DNA of 64,000 bases from an uncultured Alphaproteobacteria bacterium (GCA_943787175.1 CALSLK010000006.1:310001-374000); one strand, 5' to 3'; shown: positions 16,733 to 26,828, counted from the first letter of the stretch. Program-made: numbers and translations. The notes: generated from the letters alone by a model not told the origin.

Positions 16733-17356
16733 TCAATCCGGCCGGATCATGTCCAGATGGTCCACATCAAACAGATCGTTGTCGATTTCGACGTCGAAGG
16801 CGACTTCAACCAGGGTGATGCGGGTCATGTAGCCCTGGGCGTCGCGCACAAACCACTGGCGCAACCGCATGGGATCTTCTTCGAACCCCAGGGTCAGCAA
16901 GCCTGAACCGGGCTGGTCGGCCGGTTCCAGCGTGACCATCAACATGCCCTTGCTGCGGCTGATATCGAGCACGTTCGTGACTTCGTTGAGATTGATGTTC
17001 TCATGCAGCAGCACGCTGGCAGGCGTCGTGGAAACGGGACCTTCATAGAACTGGCCCATCTCGGCATCCCAGAACATGTACTTCTGACCGCGCGCAACCA
17101 GCAGCGTGGGCGGGTCATCATAAGCAAAGCGCGCAAAGCTGGGGCGCTTGAGCTGAAACTCGCCCGTCATCACCGTGCCGTCCTGATTGAGCTGCACAAA
17201 GCGCGAATCAAGCGTCGTGATGCTGTTGAGATAAGCCTCGACGTCGGCCAGCACCTGCTCCTGATCTTCGACCTGAGCATACACCGCCATGGGCGCAAGC
17301 GCGAGGGCAGCGGCAGATGCGGCGCCAGTGGCAAAGGTGCGGCGTGTGAGTTTCAT
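16733..17356 (-). CDS. LolA-like outer membrane lipoprotein carrier protein
   Basis: 207-residue periplasmic protein. The N-terminus KLTRRTFATGAASAAALALA carries a twin-arginine-like RR pair and an AxA-type cleavage site near residue 27. The mature part follows the LolA pattern: DVEAYLNSITTLDSRFVQ, then GEFQLKRPSFARFAYDDPP and DGKxMFW-like QKYMFWDAEMGQF. LolA ferries lipoproteins from the LolCDE complex to the outer membrane; alphaproteobacterial LolA proteins are often annotated this way without direct proof. The start at 17356 has AAGG nine bases upstream; 17362 is an alternative. Confidence 0.85.
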   Translation of the reverse strand: MKLTRRTFATGAASAAALALAPMAVYAQVEDQEQVLADVEAYLNSITTLDSRFVQLNQDGTVMTGEFQLKRPSFARFAYDDPPTLLVARGQKYMFWDAEMGQFYEGPVSTTPASVLLHENINLNEVTNVLDISRSKGMLMVTLEPADQPGSGLLTLGFEEDPMRLRQWFVRDAQGYMTRITLVEVAFDVEIDNDLFDVDHLDMIRPD

Positions 17357-17485
17357 GTTCATGGACCTTGCAACAACAGCCCTAACATATGGTTCCTGCG
17401 TGTGGCGAAACAGGGGCAAATTGCATCATGCCTGTTTGAGCAACTTGGCGCATGATCGATTCGAGTCGTTATCAGGAGCGCCATC

Positions 17486-19288
17486 ATGAGCCAGAACCCG
17501 TCTTCGCTGGGCCGTTATGCCAGCCCCCATGCCGAACGGTTCGAGGACGCCAAACGTACCTCATACCATGTCGCCATGCGCGACGGCATCGAACTGGCGA
17601 TCGATATCTTCCACCCCACAACCGACGGCGTGGCGGTCACCGAACCCTTGCCCGCATTGTGGACCCACACACGCTACCAGCGCGCCTCCATCTCTAGGGA
17701 CGGCAGCATCTTCAGTACGGTCGAGAACTGGGACGACTGGCTCTTTCCCGTTATTGCATCGGGCTACGTCGTCATCGTGGTTGATGTGCGTGGCGGCGGC
17801 GCATCCTTTGGCGTCAACACCGGGCAGTATTCACCCCAGGAAACCAACGACGCCTATGACATGACCGAATGGATTGCCGCGCAGTCCTGGTGCGATGGCA
17901 AGGTCGGCATGTACGGGCGCTCCTATCTGGGCATCACCCAATACTTCGCCGCCGCCACAAGGCCGCCGCATCTGGTGACGATCTTCCCGGAGATGGCGAG
18001 TTTCGATCACTACGACTACGCCTGGGCGGGCGGTGTGTTCCGCGATGCCAGCCGATTCAACTGGCAGCTCTTCTGCGGCAACCTCGACCAGTCCATGCCC
18101 ATGTTGTGGAAGGGCGAGTATCAGGGTCCCGTCGCCCCGGTCGACGGTGAGGATGGCCCTGACCTACTGGAAGCCGCCAAACGCGAACACCGCGATAACC
18201 TCGATTGGTACAGGATGCTGCGCGCCGCACCCCATCGCGACAGCATCGATCCCATCAGCGGCGAGCGCCTGCACGAAACCCGCAGCCCGAACAACCATCG
18301 CGCGGAGATCGAGGCATCCGGCCTGCCGATCTATCACCTGGCCGGCTGGTACGACATGTTCCCGCGCGACACCCTGTTGTGGTGGAAGAATCTCTCCAAC
18401 CCCCAGAAGGTCGTGATCGGCCCCTGGTTCCATGTCGACAAGCAAAGCCTGGACTACACGGCCGAACACCTGCGCTGGTACGACCACTGGATGAAGGGCC
18501 TCAACACCGGCGTGATGGACGAGGACCCGATCCACTACTGGACGCTCGATGCGCCCGAAGGCCGGGAATGGCGTTCAACCCCGGTCTGGCCGCTGGCGAA
18601 CCAGACCCTGACCGCCTTCCACTTCGCGCCGGGACCCAGCGGCACCGCCGGATCGGTCAACGACGGCGGGCTCGTCAGCAGCGCCCCCACCGGCAACAGC
18701 GTCGATGACTATGTCGTCGATCCCGATGCCACCACGGGCGAAACCAACCGCTGGGCCAATGCCAATGGCGGCCCTAGCGGCTATCCCGACATGGCGGCCA
18801 ACGACGCACGGGGCCTGACCTACACATCGGCACCGCTCGAGGCCGACACGGAGGTCACCGGCCATCCCGTCGTCCATCTCTGGGTCAGTTCCGACCGGCC
18901 CGACTGCGCGTTCTATGCCTATCTCGAAGACGTCGGACCCGACGGGTTTTCACACTATGTCAGCGAAGGCGTCCTGCTGGCCTCCAACCGCAAGCTAGCC
19001 ACGCCACCCTGGGACAATCTCGATCTCCCCTGGCACAGCGGCCTCCAGGCCGATGCCGAGCCCATGACCGGCGAGCCGGTCGAACTTGTCTTTGACCTCC
19101 ACCCGACCTCCAAGCTGTTCCGCCGGGGCCACCGCATCCGTGTCACCATCACCTGTGCCGACCGCGACAACGACCGCGTGCCGCTTTATGACCCGCCCGC
19201 AAAGGTCAGGCTCTATCGTGACAACGAACATCCCTCGCGTATCATCCTGCCGGTCATTCCCGGTTCAGCAGAAACGAGCACACCATGA
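17486..19288 (+). CDS. CocE/NonD family hydrolase
   Basis: 600-residue serine hydrolase of the X-Pro dipeptidyl-peptidase S15 / cocaine esterase group. The alpha/beta hydrolase domain contains the nucleophile elbow GMYGRSYLG (Ser about residue 146), preceded by VVDVRGGGASFG, the oxyanion strand. A C-terminal jelly-roll (from ~residue 350; EVTGHPVVHLWVSSDRPDC, FRRGHRIRVTITCAD) is the usual X-Pro_DPP C domain. Members cleave esters or amides of small acids. It is the first gene of a four-gene operon with overlapping stops and starts, suggesting it opens a catabolic route by hydrolysis. Confidence 0.92.
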   Translation: MSQNPSSLGRYASPHAERFEDAKRTSYHVAMRDGIELAIDIFHPTTDGVAVTEPLPALWTHTRYQRASISRDGSIFSTVENWDDWLFPVIASGYVVIVVDVRGGGASFGVNTGQYSPQETNDAYDMTEWIAAQSWCDGKVGMYGRSYLGITQYFAAATRPPHLVTIFPEMASFDHYDYAWAGGVFRDASRFNWQLFCGNLDQSMPMLWKGEYQGPVAPVDGEDGPDLLEAAKREHRDNLDWYRMLRAAPHRDSIDPISGERLHETRSPNNHRAEIEASGLPIYHLAGWYDMFPRDTLLWWKNLSNPQKVVIGPWFHVDKQSLDYTAEHLRWYDHWMKGLNTGVMDEDPIHYWTLDAPEGREWRSTPVWPLANQTLTAFHFAPGPSGTAGSVNDGGLVSSAPTGNSVDDYVVDPDATTGETNRWANANGGPSGYPDMAANDARGLTYTSAPLEADTEVTGHPVVHLWVSSDRPDCAFYAYLEDVGPDGFSHYVSEGVLLASNRKLATPPWDNLDLPWHSGLQADAEPMTGEPVELVFDLHPTSKLFRRGHRIRVTITCADRDNDRVPLYDPPAKVRLYRDNEHPSRIILPVIPGSAETSTP

Positions 19289-20346
19289 CCCAGCCCACCT
19301 TCGGCCTCTTCGCCCTAATGCAGCAGCGTCATGCGGCGCGCGGCAATCTCTCGATCTTCCGCGATCTCGACGATCAGGTGGCGCTGGCCGAGGATCTGGG
19401 CTTCGAAACCGCATGGTTCGGAGAGCATCACTTTTCCGGCTACAGCCTTTGCCCCTCGCCGCTGATGGCTGCGGCCTATTTCGCCGGGCGCACCAAACGC
19501 ATCAAGCTTGGCACCGGGGTCATCGTGCTGCCGCTTTATGATCCCATCCGTGTGATGGAAGAGATCGCCATGGTCGATCTGATGTCGAACGGGCGTCTGC
19601 TCGCCGGATTCGGCGGCGGGTACCAGCCCTTCGAGTTCGAACGCTTTCGCCTCAACCTGGAGGATTCCGCGGCCATGTTCATGGAAGGCCTCGACATCAT
19701 CGAGGCGGGCCTGACACAGGAAGAATTCAGTTACGACGGCAGCCACTACAAGATTCCCACCACACGCATTGCCGCCAAACCGGCCCAGCAGCCGCTGCCG
19801 CCGTTCTACGTCGCTGGCATGATGGGCTCCGACGCCGTCAAGCGCCGCGTCGCCACCGAAGGCTGGACCCCGTTCCTGACCAACTCCATCAATCCCTATG
19901 ACAGCCTTGCCGGGGTGCGCGCCGATTATGATGCGCTCTACCGCGAGCACGGACAGGATCCGATCGGCAAACCGCTCGCCCTGATGACGTACTTCCACTG
20001 CACGGAAGACCGCGATCTGGCGCTCGATGCCGCCGAACGGGCGCGCTATTCCAGCCGCGTCTCGCTCTCGCTGCGTCTCGACTACGGCGAATACAGCCAA
20101 GGGCCCTTCATGAAGGACCTGCCCATGGCCAACGACCGCTCGATCGAAGAGGTCGCGGCCAACACGCTGATCGGCCACCCCGACGAGATCGCCGAGCGGA
20201 TCGCCCACGCCGTCACCGTCCTGCGCCCGACCCACATCACCTTCCACAACCAACCCGGCGACCTGCCCCAGGACCGCGTCCTGAAGTCGCTGGAACTCTT
20301 CGGCAAGAAGGTCATGCCCCAACTCGAAAGCGCGCTGGCGGCGTGA
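19285..20346 (+). CDS. LLM class flavin-dependent oxidoreductase
   Basis: 353-residue luciferase-like monooxygenase (FMN/F420 bacterial luciferase fold, TIM barrel). Typical segments: LAEDLGFETAWFGEHHFSG, the NGRLLAGFGGGYQ loop with the phosphate-binding glycines, and TEGWTPFL. Overlaps the CocE gene by ATGA and the next gene by four bases. Such enzymes oxidise carbon-sulfur, carbon-nitrogen or aldehyde groups with FMNH2; a flavin reductase is not encoded nearby. Confidence 0.92.
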   Translation: MTQPTFGLFALMQQRHAARGNLSIFRDLDDQVALAEDLGFETAWFGEHHFSGYSLCPSPLMAAAYFAGRTKRIKLGTGVIVLPLYDPIRVMEEIAMVDLMSNGRLLAGFGGGYQPFEFERFRLNLEDSAAMFMEGLDIIEAGLTQEEFSYDGSHYKIPTTRIAAKPAQQPLPPFYVAGMMGSDAVKRRVATEGWTPFLTNSINPYDSLAGVRADYDALYREHGQDPIGKPLALMTYFHCTEDRDLALDAAERARYSSRVSLSLRLDYGEYSQGPFMKDLPMANDRSIEEVAANTLIGHPDEIAERIAHAVTVLRPTHITFHNQPGDLPQDRVLKSLELFGKKVMPQLESALAA

Positions 20347-21320
20347 CCACGCCCTTTACCTCTGTCCCCGTCATCGACATCGAACCGTTTCTTTCCGGTG
20401 ATGCGGCGGACAAACGCGCCGCTGCCGATGAAATCGCGCGGGCCTGCGAGACCATCGGGTTTCTTTACATCGACGGTCACGGCTTCGATCCCGCACTGAT
20501 CGAGCGCGCGGCGACGGCGGCGCGTGCGTTTTATGCCCTGCCCGACGACGAGAAACGCAACGTGGAGATGGACCGGTTTCCCAATCACCGTGGTTATGTC
20601 GGGCAGTTCCACGGCAAACCCGGCAGCCGCCATGACTTCGCGCGCTGGGAAAGCTTCAAGGTTGGGTTCGAGACGCCCCAGGACGACCCGGAGTTTCAGG
20701 CAGGCGTGCGCTTTTACGGCCCCAATGCCTGGCCCGCCGAACCTGCCGACTTCCAACCGGCGATGGAGGCCTACTACGCTGCCATGCTGGAACTCTCGCG
20801 CACCCTGTTCCGCCTGTTTGCCTGCGCGCTTGATCTCCCTGAGGAGCACTTCATACCGTTCACCGGTAAGCCCGCCAGCATCATGAACGTGAATCACTAT
20901 CTGGGCCGGGGCAATACAGGTGGCGATCAGCCCACGGGGCTGGGCGCGCACAGCGATTACGAGTGTTTTGCCATCCTGTGGCAGGACGGGTCCGGCGGTC
21001 TGCAGCTCCAGAACCAGGCGGGCGACTGGATCGATGCGCCACCGATCCCAGGCACGTTCGTGATCAACATCGGCGACATGCTGGCCCACTGGTCCAACGA
21101 CCGCTTCGCCAGCACACAACACCGCGTGGTTTACGGGGGAGAGGGCAACCGTCTCTCCATCGCCCATTTCGCCAACTGCGACTACACCACCCCGGTTGCC
21201 TGCCTGCCCACCTGCACCGGCCCCGGCAATCCCCCGAAATACGCCCCAACGACCGTGGGTGACCATCTGATCGCCAGCGTCAAACGCGCCTACAGCGATG
21301 TCGATGCCTACAAGGACTGA
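20343..21320 (+). CDS. 2-oxoglutarate/Fe(II) oxygenase, isopenicillin N synthase family
   Basis: 325-residue double-stranded beta-helix oxygenase with GTG start at 20343. The DIOX_N domain (VIDIEPFLSGDAADKRAA, IGFLYIDGHGFD) is followed by the iron site: HxD in LGAHSDYECF (His ~203, Asp ~205), the distal His in ASTQHRVVYG (~260), and the 2OG-binding Arg/Ser in NRLSIAHF. All ligands are intact. Bacterial members hydroxylate or desaturate small molecules. The four-base overlap with the LLM gene indicates one pathway. Confidence 0.92.
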   Translation: MTTPFTSVPVIDIEPFLSGDAADKRAAADEIARACETIGFLYIDGHGFDPALIERAATAARAFYALPDDEKRNVEMDRFPNHRGYVGQFHGKPGSRHDFARWESFKVGFETPQDDPEFQAGVRFYGPNAWPAEPADFQPAMEAYYAAMLELSRTLFRLFACALDLPEEHFIPFTGKPASIMNVNHYLGRGNTGGDQPTGLGAHSDYECFAILWQDGSGGLQLQNQAGDWIDAPPIPGTFVINIGDMLAHWSNDRFASTQHRVVYGGEGNRLSIAHFANCDYTTPVACLPTCTGPGNPPKYAPTTVGDHLIASVKRAYSDVDAYKD

Positions 21321-21332
21321 GGGAGGGGGCCC

Positions 21333-22952
21333 ATGACCCAATTTCTTTCACGAGAAGACTGGGACGTGCGCTGCCGGGGCGTGGAAGCCCGTCCGATTCC
21401 CGCCAGCATGACGGCGATGGTGGACGATGCGGCGGCGCGCTGGGGCGACAAACCCGCGCTGATCTTCATCGACAACGAAACCCTGTCGTTCGAGACGCTG
21501 CGGCGGCGCGTGAACCAGGTAGCGAACATGCTGCGGGCGCGCGGCGTGAAACGTGGCGACCGTGTTGCGGTGATGGCGCCCAACCTGCCAGCCGTGCCGG
21601 CGACCTGGCTGGCGCTCGCAAAGCTTGGCGCGGCGATTGTCTGGATCAACATGCGCTACACGTCCAGCGAGCTTGCCTATGTGCTCGATGACGCACAGCC
21701 CGGCCACCTGCTGATCCACAGTGACTTCCTGAGCGTCTATGACGGCATCACAGACACGCCGGAACAACTCACGGCCGAACGGATCATCACGCTGGGCGCG
21801 CCAAGCCAATACGACGATTTCGACAACCAGATCGCACGTGCATCCCAAGACTTCGTGCCGCAATGGACAACCAGTCCCGACGATATCGTCAACATCAACT
21901 ATACCTCGGGCACCACCGGGTTTCCCAAGGGCTGCATGCTGCCCCAGCTCTACTGGCAGGTGTTCTGGGCGTGCAAGTCGCCAGGCTTTCCGGCCCCGCC
22001 CGAACGCACGATCTACAACCAGAATCTGTTTTACATCGACGGGCCGATGTTTCTTTCCATGACGCTCCACACCGGCGCTGCCATGGCGATTATGCCTCGG
22101 CCCAGCCTGACCGGTATTCTGGAGCGCCTGCGCGATCTGGAAACCGACTACCTCTATTTCTTCGAAGCGCTGATGCGCAACGCCGACGATCCTGTGGCGC
22201 GGCAGCTTTCGCTGAAGCTGGTTCACATCTTCGGGCTCACGCCGGCCCTGCACGCACGGGTCGAGGCGATGTTCGGCTGTGTGGCGCGCGAGGCATTCGG
22301 CATGACCGAGACCGGCGCGGCCCTGATGATGCCCTATGAGGCCGCGGATATGGTGGGGTCGGGCTCAGTCGGCTGGCCGGTCGCCTTCCGCGAAGCCTCG
22401 GTGCGTGATCCCGACTTCAACAAACTCGGGCCCGGCGAGGCCGGCGAGCTGTGGATACGCGGCAAAGGCATCATGGCAGGCTACTGGAACCGGGACGAAG
22501 CCAACGCCGAGAGCTTCCGCGACGGCTGGTTCCGCACCGGCGATCTCTTCGCGGCCGACGAACACGGTTATCTCACGCTGGTCGGACGCCTGAAGGAAAT
22601 GATCCGCAGGAACAGCGAGAACATCGCCGTGCGCGAGGTCGAGACCGTGCTGCGCGCCTGCGACGGCATTGCCGAAGCCGCCGTAGTGCCCGTGCCCGAC
22701 GAGAAGGTCGAGGAGGAGGTGAAGGCCTATGTCGTGCTCGAAGACGGGCTCACCCGCGACGACGTGACGCCGGAACAAATCCTGGTTCATGCACGCGCCC
22801 ACCTCGCCTCCTTCAAGGTGCCCCGCTACATCACCTATGCCGCCTCGTTCCCCAAGACCGAGTCTGATCGCGTGGAAAAGAAGAAACTCACCGCCGGCAT
22901 CGACGACCTGCGCACCGACAGCTTCGACCGCGTCGACGGCATCTGGCGGTAA
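21333..22952 (+). CDS. AMP-dependent acyl-CoA synthetase/ligase
   Basis: 539-residue ANL superfamily ligase. The P-loop-like motif is INYTSGTTGFPKGC, the second ATP motif AFGMTETGAAL, and the hinge GWFRTGDLFAADEHGYL precedes the small C-terminal domain with the FKVPRYI segment. A late KTESDRVEKKKL replaces the usual PKTxxGKxxR, so the catalytic lysine region is altered in wording but Lys residues remain. It activates a carboxylic acid, probably one produced by the upstream enzymes, as its CoA thioester. The start has a strong GGAGG ribosome binding site 12 bp after the oxygenase gene. Confidence 0.92.
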   Translation: MTQFLSREDWDVRCRGVEARPIPASMTAMVDDAAARWGDKPALIFIDNETLSFETLRRRVNQVANMLRARGVKRGDRVAVMAPNLPAVPATWLALAKLGAAIVWINMRYTSSELAYVLDDAQPGHLLIHSDFLSVYDGITDTPEQLTAERIITLGAPSQYDDFDNQIARASQDFVPQWTTSPDDIVNINYTSGTTGFPKGCMLPQLYWQVFWACKSPGFPAPPERTIYNQNLFYIDGPMFLSMTLHTGAAMAIMPRPSLTGILERLRDLETDYLYFFEALMRNADDPVARQLSLKLVHIFGLTPALHARVEAMFGCVAREAFGMTETGAALMMPYEAADMVGSGSVGWPVAFREASVRDPDFNKLGPGEAGELWIRGKGIMAGYWNRDEANAESFRDGWFRTGDLFAADEHGYLTLVGRLKEMIRRNSENIAVREVETVLRACDGIAEAAVVPVPDEKVEEEVKAYVVLEDGLTRDDVTPEQILVHARAHLASFKVPRYITYAASFPKTESDRVEKKKLTAGIDDLRTDSFDRVDGIWR

Positions 22953-22998
22953 CAGTTGTTTCTCCGCGAACTCCGCGGCTCCGCGCGAGGAATCTGGT

Positions 22999-23469
22999 TC
23001 AGGACCCTTCTGGATAGAGGAACACCAGGTGGTCGGCGACCATGCAGGGGCGCTCCTTGTCCTGGACTTCCATGACATTGTGCGTCGCCATCAGCCAGCC
23101 TTCGCCCTTGCGTTCGAACTTCGTCAGTTCCACAGCCACGCGCACGGTTGATCCCGTCGGAACGACATCGGTGTAACGCACCCGGTCCGTGCCGTAATTG
23201 AGCGCCAGCCCGGTGCCCGAGGGCGGCAGGCCCATGGCGTGGTGCATTGGGATGAGTGAGGAAACCATCAGGAAGCCCTGCACGATGGTGCCGCCATAGG
23301 GCATTTCCCGCTTCGAGCGTTCGACATCGAGATGGCCCCAGTCGTCGTCTCGGGTCGCCTCGCAGAACATCGTGACATGGTCCTGATCCAGCGTGACCCA
23401 TGGCGAATGGCCTAGCGACCTACCGACCAGCCCCGGTCCTTCGTTGATATGGAACAGGGGCTTGGTCAT
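22999..23469 (-). CDS. MaoC family dehydratase
   Basis: 156-residue hot-dog-fold protein. The MaoC hydratase signature is visible as WVTLDQDHVTMFCEATRDDD, then HLDVERSKREMPYGGTIVQGF, where (R)-specific hydratases normally have Asp and His of D-x4-H; here HLD and GGTIVQG occupy those places. The start at 23469 (MTKPLFH) has GGAG six bases upstream. It faces away from hydantoinase A across a 115-bp intergenic region. Likely hydrates an enoyl-CoA, fitting with the CoA ligase encoded beside it on the other strand. Confidence 0.88.
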   Translation of the reverse strand: MTKPLFHINEGPGLVGRSLGHSPWVTLDQDHVTMFCEATRDDDWGHLDVERSKREMPYGGTIVQGFLMVSSLIPMHHAMGLPPSGTGLALNYGTDRVRYTDVVPTGSTVRVAVELTKFERKGEGWLMATHNVMEVQDKERPCMVADHLVFLYPEGS

Positions 23470-23584
23470 CGTTTTCTCCATCCAGATCATCGTGGCGTTG
23501 CAACAGCATGCCTTGTCTTCATGACCATGGCGATAACGGTAAAGGCGGGCTAACGTTGCGGCATCGGAATGATGGGGATGGTTG

Positions 23585-25606
23585 ATGCGTGTAGGTGTTG
23601 AAGTTGGCGGGACGTTCACCGATCTGGTGGCGATTGATGAAAGTGGCGCCATCACGGTTACCAAGGTGCCATCTGTTCCCAGCGCGCCCGATGAAGGGGC
23701 GTTCAACGCGCTGCTGGCGTCTGGCGTTTCCATTGCCGAAATCGAGGATCTGGCCCATGGCTCGACCATCGCGACCAATGCGGTGCTCGAGCGCAAGGGT
23801 GCCAAGGTCGCGTTTGTCACGACCAAGGGGTTCCGCGATATCCTGGCGATGCAGCGCCACAGCCGAAGCCGGGTCTATGACCTGACGTATCAGAAGCCCG
23901 AGCCCGTCGTGGCGCGCCGTGACAGCTTCGAGGTGGGCGAGCGTCTGCTGGCCGATGGCAGTGTGCTCGATGCATTGGATGCCGAAACGGTAGAGCGCGA
24001 TCTGATTCCGCGCTTGAAGGAAGGCGACTATGAAGCCGTCGCCATCTGCCTGCTGAATTCCTATGCCAATCCCGCCCACGAGGAAGAGCTGGCCAGCATC
24101 ATCGCGCGCCACTGCCAGGGCATGCAGGTTGCCTGCTCGTCTGCCGTCACGCGCGAGTTCCGCGAATACGAACGCGCCTCCACCACGACCCTTTCGGCTT
24201 ATGTGCAGCCGGTCATCAACCGCTATCTCGAGAAGTTCGAGGACCGCCTGACAGGAAGCGGCTTTACCGGCCGGTTCTCGGTCATGCAATCAAACGGCGG
24301 ACGCCTGCCCGCCGAAGGCATGCGCCGCAACGCCATCACCGCATTGTTGTCAGGCCCGGCGGCAGGCGTCATGGGTGCGGTGCGTCAGGCCGCACGGTCT
24401 GGTCACCACAACCTGGTGACCTTCGACATGGGCGGCACCTCCACCGATGTCTGCCTGGTGACCGACGGCAAGCCCGATCTCACGTCTGAGTTTGCGCTCG
24501 ACGGCCTACCCATCCGCACGCCCATCATCGATATCAACACCGTGGGTGCGGGCGGCGGCTCGATCATATGGATCGACGATGGCGGCATGCTGCGTGCCGG
24601 ACCGCAAAGTGCCGGCGCTGATCCGGGCCCTGCCTGTTACGGGCGCGGCGGCACGGAACCCACCGTCACGGACGCACATGTCATTCGCCGCACCCTGCGC
24701 CCCGACGCTTTCCTGGGCGGGCGCATGGAGATTGACGTGGCGGCTTCGGAAGCCGCCTTCCAGCCGCTGGCCGAAAAGCTTTCCATGAGCCTGGAGGAGA
24801 TTGCCGATGCCGCGATCCGCGTGGCCGACGCCAACATCGTGCGCGCCATGCAGATCATCTCGACCGAACGCGGAAAAGACCCGCGCGACTACGCCATGGT
24901 CGCCTTCGGCGGCGCAGGCCCGCTGCACGCCGCACGTGTCGCCGAGGACCTGCGCATCGACACCATCATCGTGCCGCCCAATGCCGGTGTGCTCTCGGCC
25001 TATGGCCTGCTGGCCGCCGACTATCAGCAGTTTGATTCCACCACCCGCAAGATGCGCCTGGATGACGACACGCCCGCTGCGGTGATTGCCGTCTTCGAGG
25101 AAATGAAAAAACGCGCCGTCGAGCGTTTCATCCTGATGGGCCTGGGCAACGACCCCAAACTCACGTTGCTGGCCGATATGCGGTTTGTCGGTCAGGCCTT
25201 CGAGGTTGCCGTCGAACTTGACGCCGGGAACCTCGAGGCGCTCACCTCTGAGGACCTGCGCCGCCTTTTTGCCGAGGAACACCACCGCGTCTTCATGCAC
25301 GGCGGCGATGCCGCCAACCCCATCGAGATCGTCGCATTTCGTCTGGGGGTGACCGCGCCTCTGGAACACATTCCGGCCCTGAAAGAAGACAGCGGCCGAA
25401 GAGGCCGCGCCGGTCATTCCCTGGACCATGTTACGAACATGGCGCGACCCACCAAGGTACCAGTGGCCATCGCGCGTCCCTGAAGGCCGGTGACAGTCCT
25501 CGCAGGCCCTGTGCTGCTGGAGGATTCGACCTCCACCATCGCCATTCCCCCGGGCTGGTCAGCGGCAACGGATGAACACCACAACCTCATCCTGCGCCGG
25601 GGTTAG
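23585..25606 (+). CDS. hydantoinase/oxoprolinase family protein, subunit A (C-terminus frameshifted)
   Basis: N-methylhydantoinase A-type ATPase of the hydantoinase/oxoprolinase family. N-terminal actin-like ATPase motif GVEVGGTFTDLVAIDE, phosphate motif HGSTIATNAVLERKG, then SNGG, GPAAGVMGA, TFDMGGTSTDVCLV and GAGGGSIIWID. The open frame ends at TGA 25481, but the bases to TAG 25604 encode the family's normal end (AGPVLLEDSTSTIAIPPGWS). The frame is the same before and after, and one missing base near 25479 plus one extra C near 25497 would restore SLKAGDSLAGP, so two compensating indels are likely. Its usual partner, subunit B, is found twice further on (29111 and 32094). Confidence 0.85.
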
Positions 25607-25613
25607 TTTTCGC

Positions 25614-26392
25614 TCAGCCGTGGGCGTTGATGAAGCGTTTGACGTGGGCGGCAATCTCCGCGCCCGCCTTCCTTTAGAATCGAATGTTTCAGATCCTTGA
25701 GAATCACCAGTTCGCTCACCGGTAATTGTTCATGGATGAACTGGTTGAGCCGGGGATTGCAGCCGCCATCGAATTCACCGGTCAACACCAGGCTGGGTGC
25801 GCTGATCTGATGCAGCCAGGCTCCCATCTCGGTCGCGGCGTAAACCCGGAAAACCGAAAGAAAACACCTCCGCGGGGCGTGTCGATCACTTCCTTCAGGC
25901 GGGCATCCACCGCAGCGCGATTACCCGCCATGAAGTCATCGGTGAACCAGCGGTCAACCAGGGTGTCGAGGATGTTGGGAATACCCTTCTCCTCCATGGC
26001 GGTGATCACGCCCTTCACCTTGGCGGCGTCTTCGGCCGTACGAACCTGCCGCGGTCGAAAGCAGGCCCAGGGTCAACACACGGTCAGGATGGGTGCGCGC
26101 ATAGGCCGGCGCGATCATGCCGCCCAGGGAATGGCCGATGACATGCGCCTTCTCGATACCGAGTTTCGCACGCAGCGCCTCGAGATCCCGAAACCAGTTC
26201 ATCGAGCGAATAGGGCACCGGCGGAATGGGTGAGGTTCCGTGGCCACGCTGGTCATAGGTGATGCAGGTGAAGTCATCCTTGAGCCCCGCCACGATATCG
26301 TCCCAGCCGGACCGACGACCACCGATACCATGAGCCATGAAAATCGCCGGGCCGGACCCGGTTACCGTGTAGTCAACATCGATGGCGGCCAT
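25614..26392 (-). pseudogene. alpha/beta hydrolase, several frameshifts
   Basis: Pieces in different frames join into one ~258-residue alpha/beta hydrolase: ATG 26392 (MAAIDVDYTVTGSGPAIFMAHG, oxyanion HGIGG), DQRGHGTSP, then after a frameshift near 26205 the nucleophile elbow VIGHSLGG, after another near 26045 MEEKGIPNILDTLVDRWF, then SAPSLVLTGEFDGGCNP (catalytic Asp) and LKDLKHSILKE (catalytic His), ending INAHG at 25616. At least four single-base indels are needed. All catalytic residues survive, so either decay is very recent or these are sequencing errors. Confidence 0.75.
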
Positions 26393-26470
26393 GGTGGTAT
26401 CTCCGGGTTTAGGTGTCGTCGAAATCTTCAGATGTTTGCGATGACAGCGCAAGCCGCTGTTTGTTTGTTC

Positions 26471-26534
26471 CCTCATGTGCTGGGCGTTCGCTCTGCTTTG
26501 TCTTTCAGCCTCAGGCGCCGGCGCGCGTTCCGCT
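26471..26534. repeat. two tandem left arms of the dispersed repeat
   Basis: Arms beginning CCTCATGTGCTGGGCGTTCG (26471) and CCTCAGGCGCCGGCGCGCGT (26509) precede copy C at a spacing of ~38 bp, giving three consecutive arms with A/T-rich spacers (TTTGTCTTT-AG). Confidence 0.55.
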
Positions 26535-26545
26535 TTGTCTTTTAG

Positions 26546-26798
26546 CCTCAAGCGCCGGCGTTCACTCCGTTCGCTTGGCTAACGCCGCATGGCGCGGCGG
26601 GGTCGCGGTCGCTCCCCGTCGGCCCAAGCGGGCCTCCCCATGAACGCCCCACCTGAGCTGTTGGTGATACGCACCCGCCACCGCCGGTGAGCAGGCATTC
26701 GGCGGCGAGAGCGAAGCGGCCGCCGACCGGTGCGACTGCACCGGCGCGCGCATGGCGGCGTAAGCCAAGTGAGCGGAGCGAACGCCCGGCGCCTGAGG
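26546..26798. repeat. dispersed ~252-bp repeat with inverted ends, copy C
   Basis: Starts CCTCAAGCGCCGGCGTTCAC and ends CGCCCGGCGCCTGAGG. In this copy the two ends are more similar to each other (TCACTCCGTTCGCTTGGCTAACGCC against GGCG-TAAGCCAAGTGAGCGG), that is, changes on one side are matched on the other. It sits between the broken alpha/beta hydrolase and the LLM oxidoreductase. Confidence 0.8.
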
Positions 26799-26828
26799 CT
26801 AAACAAAAAATGTGAGCGACCCCGCCGC

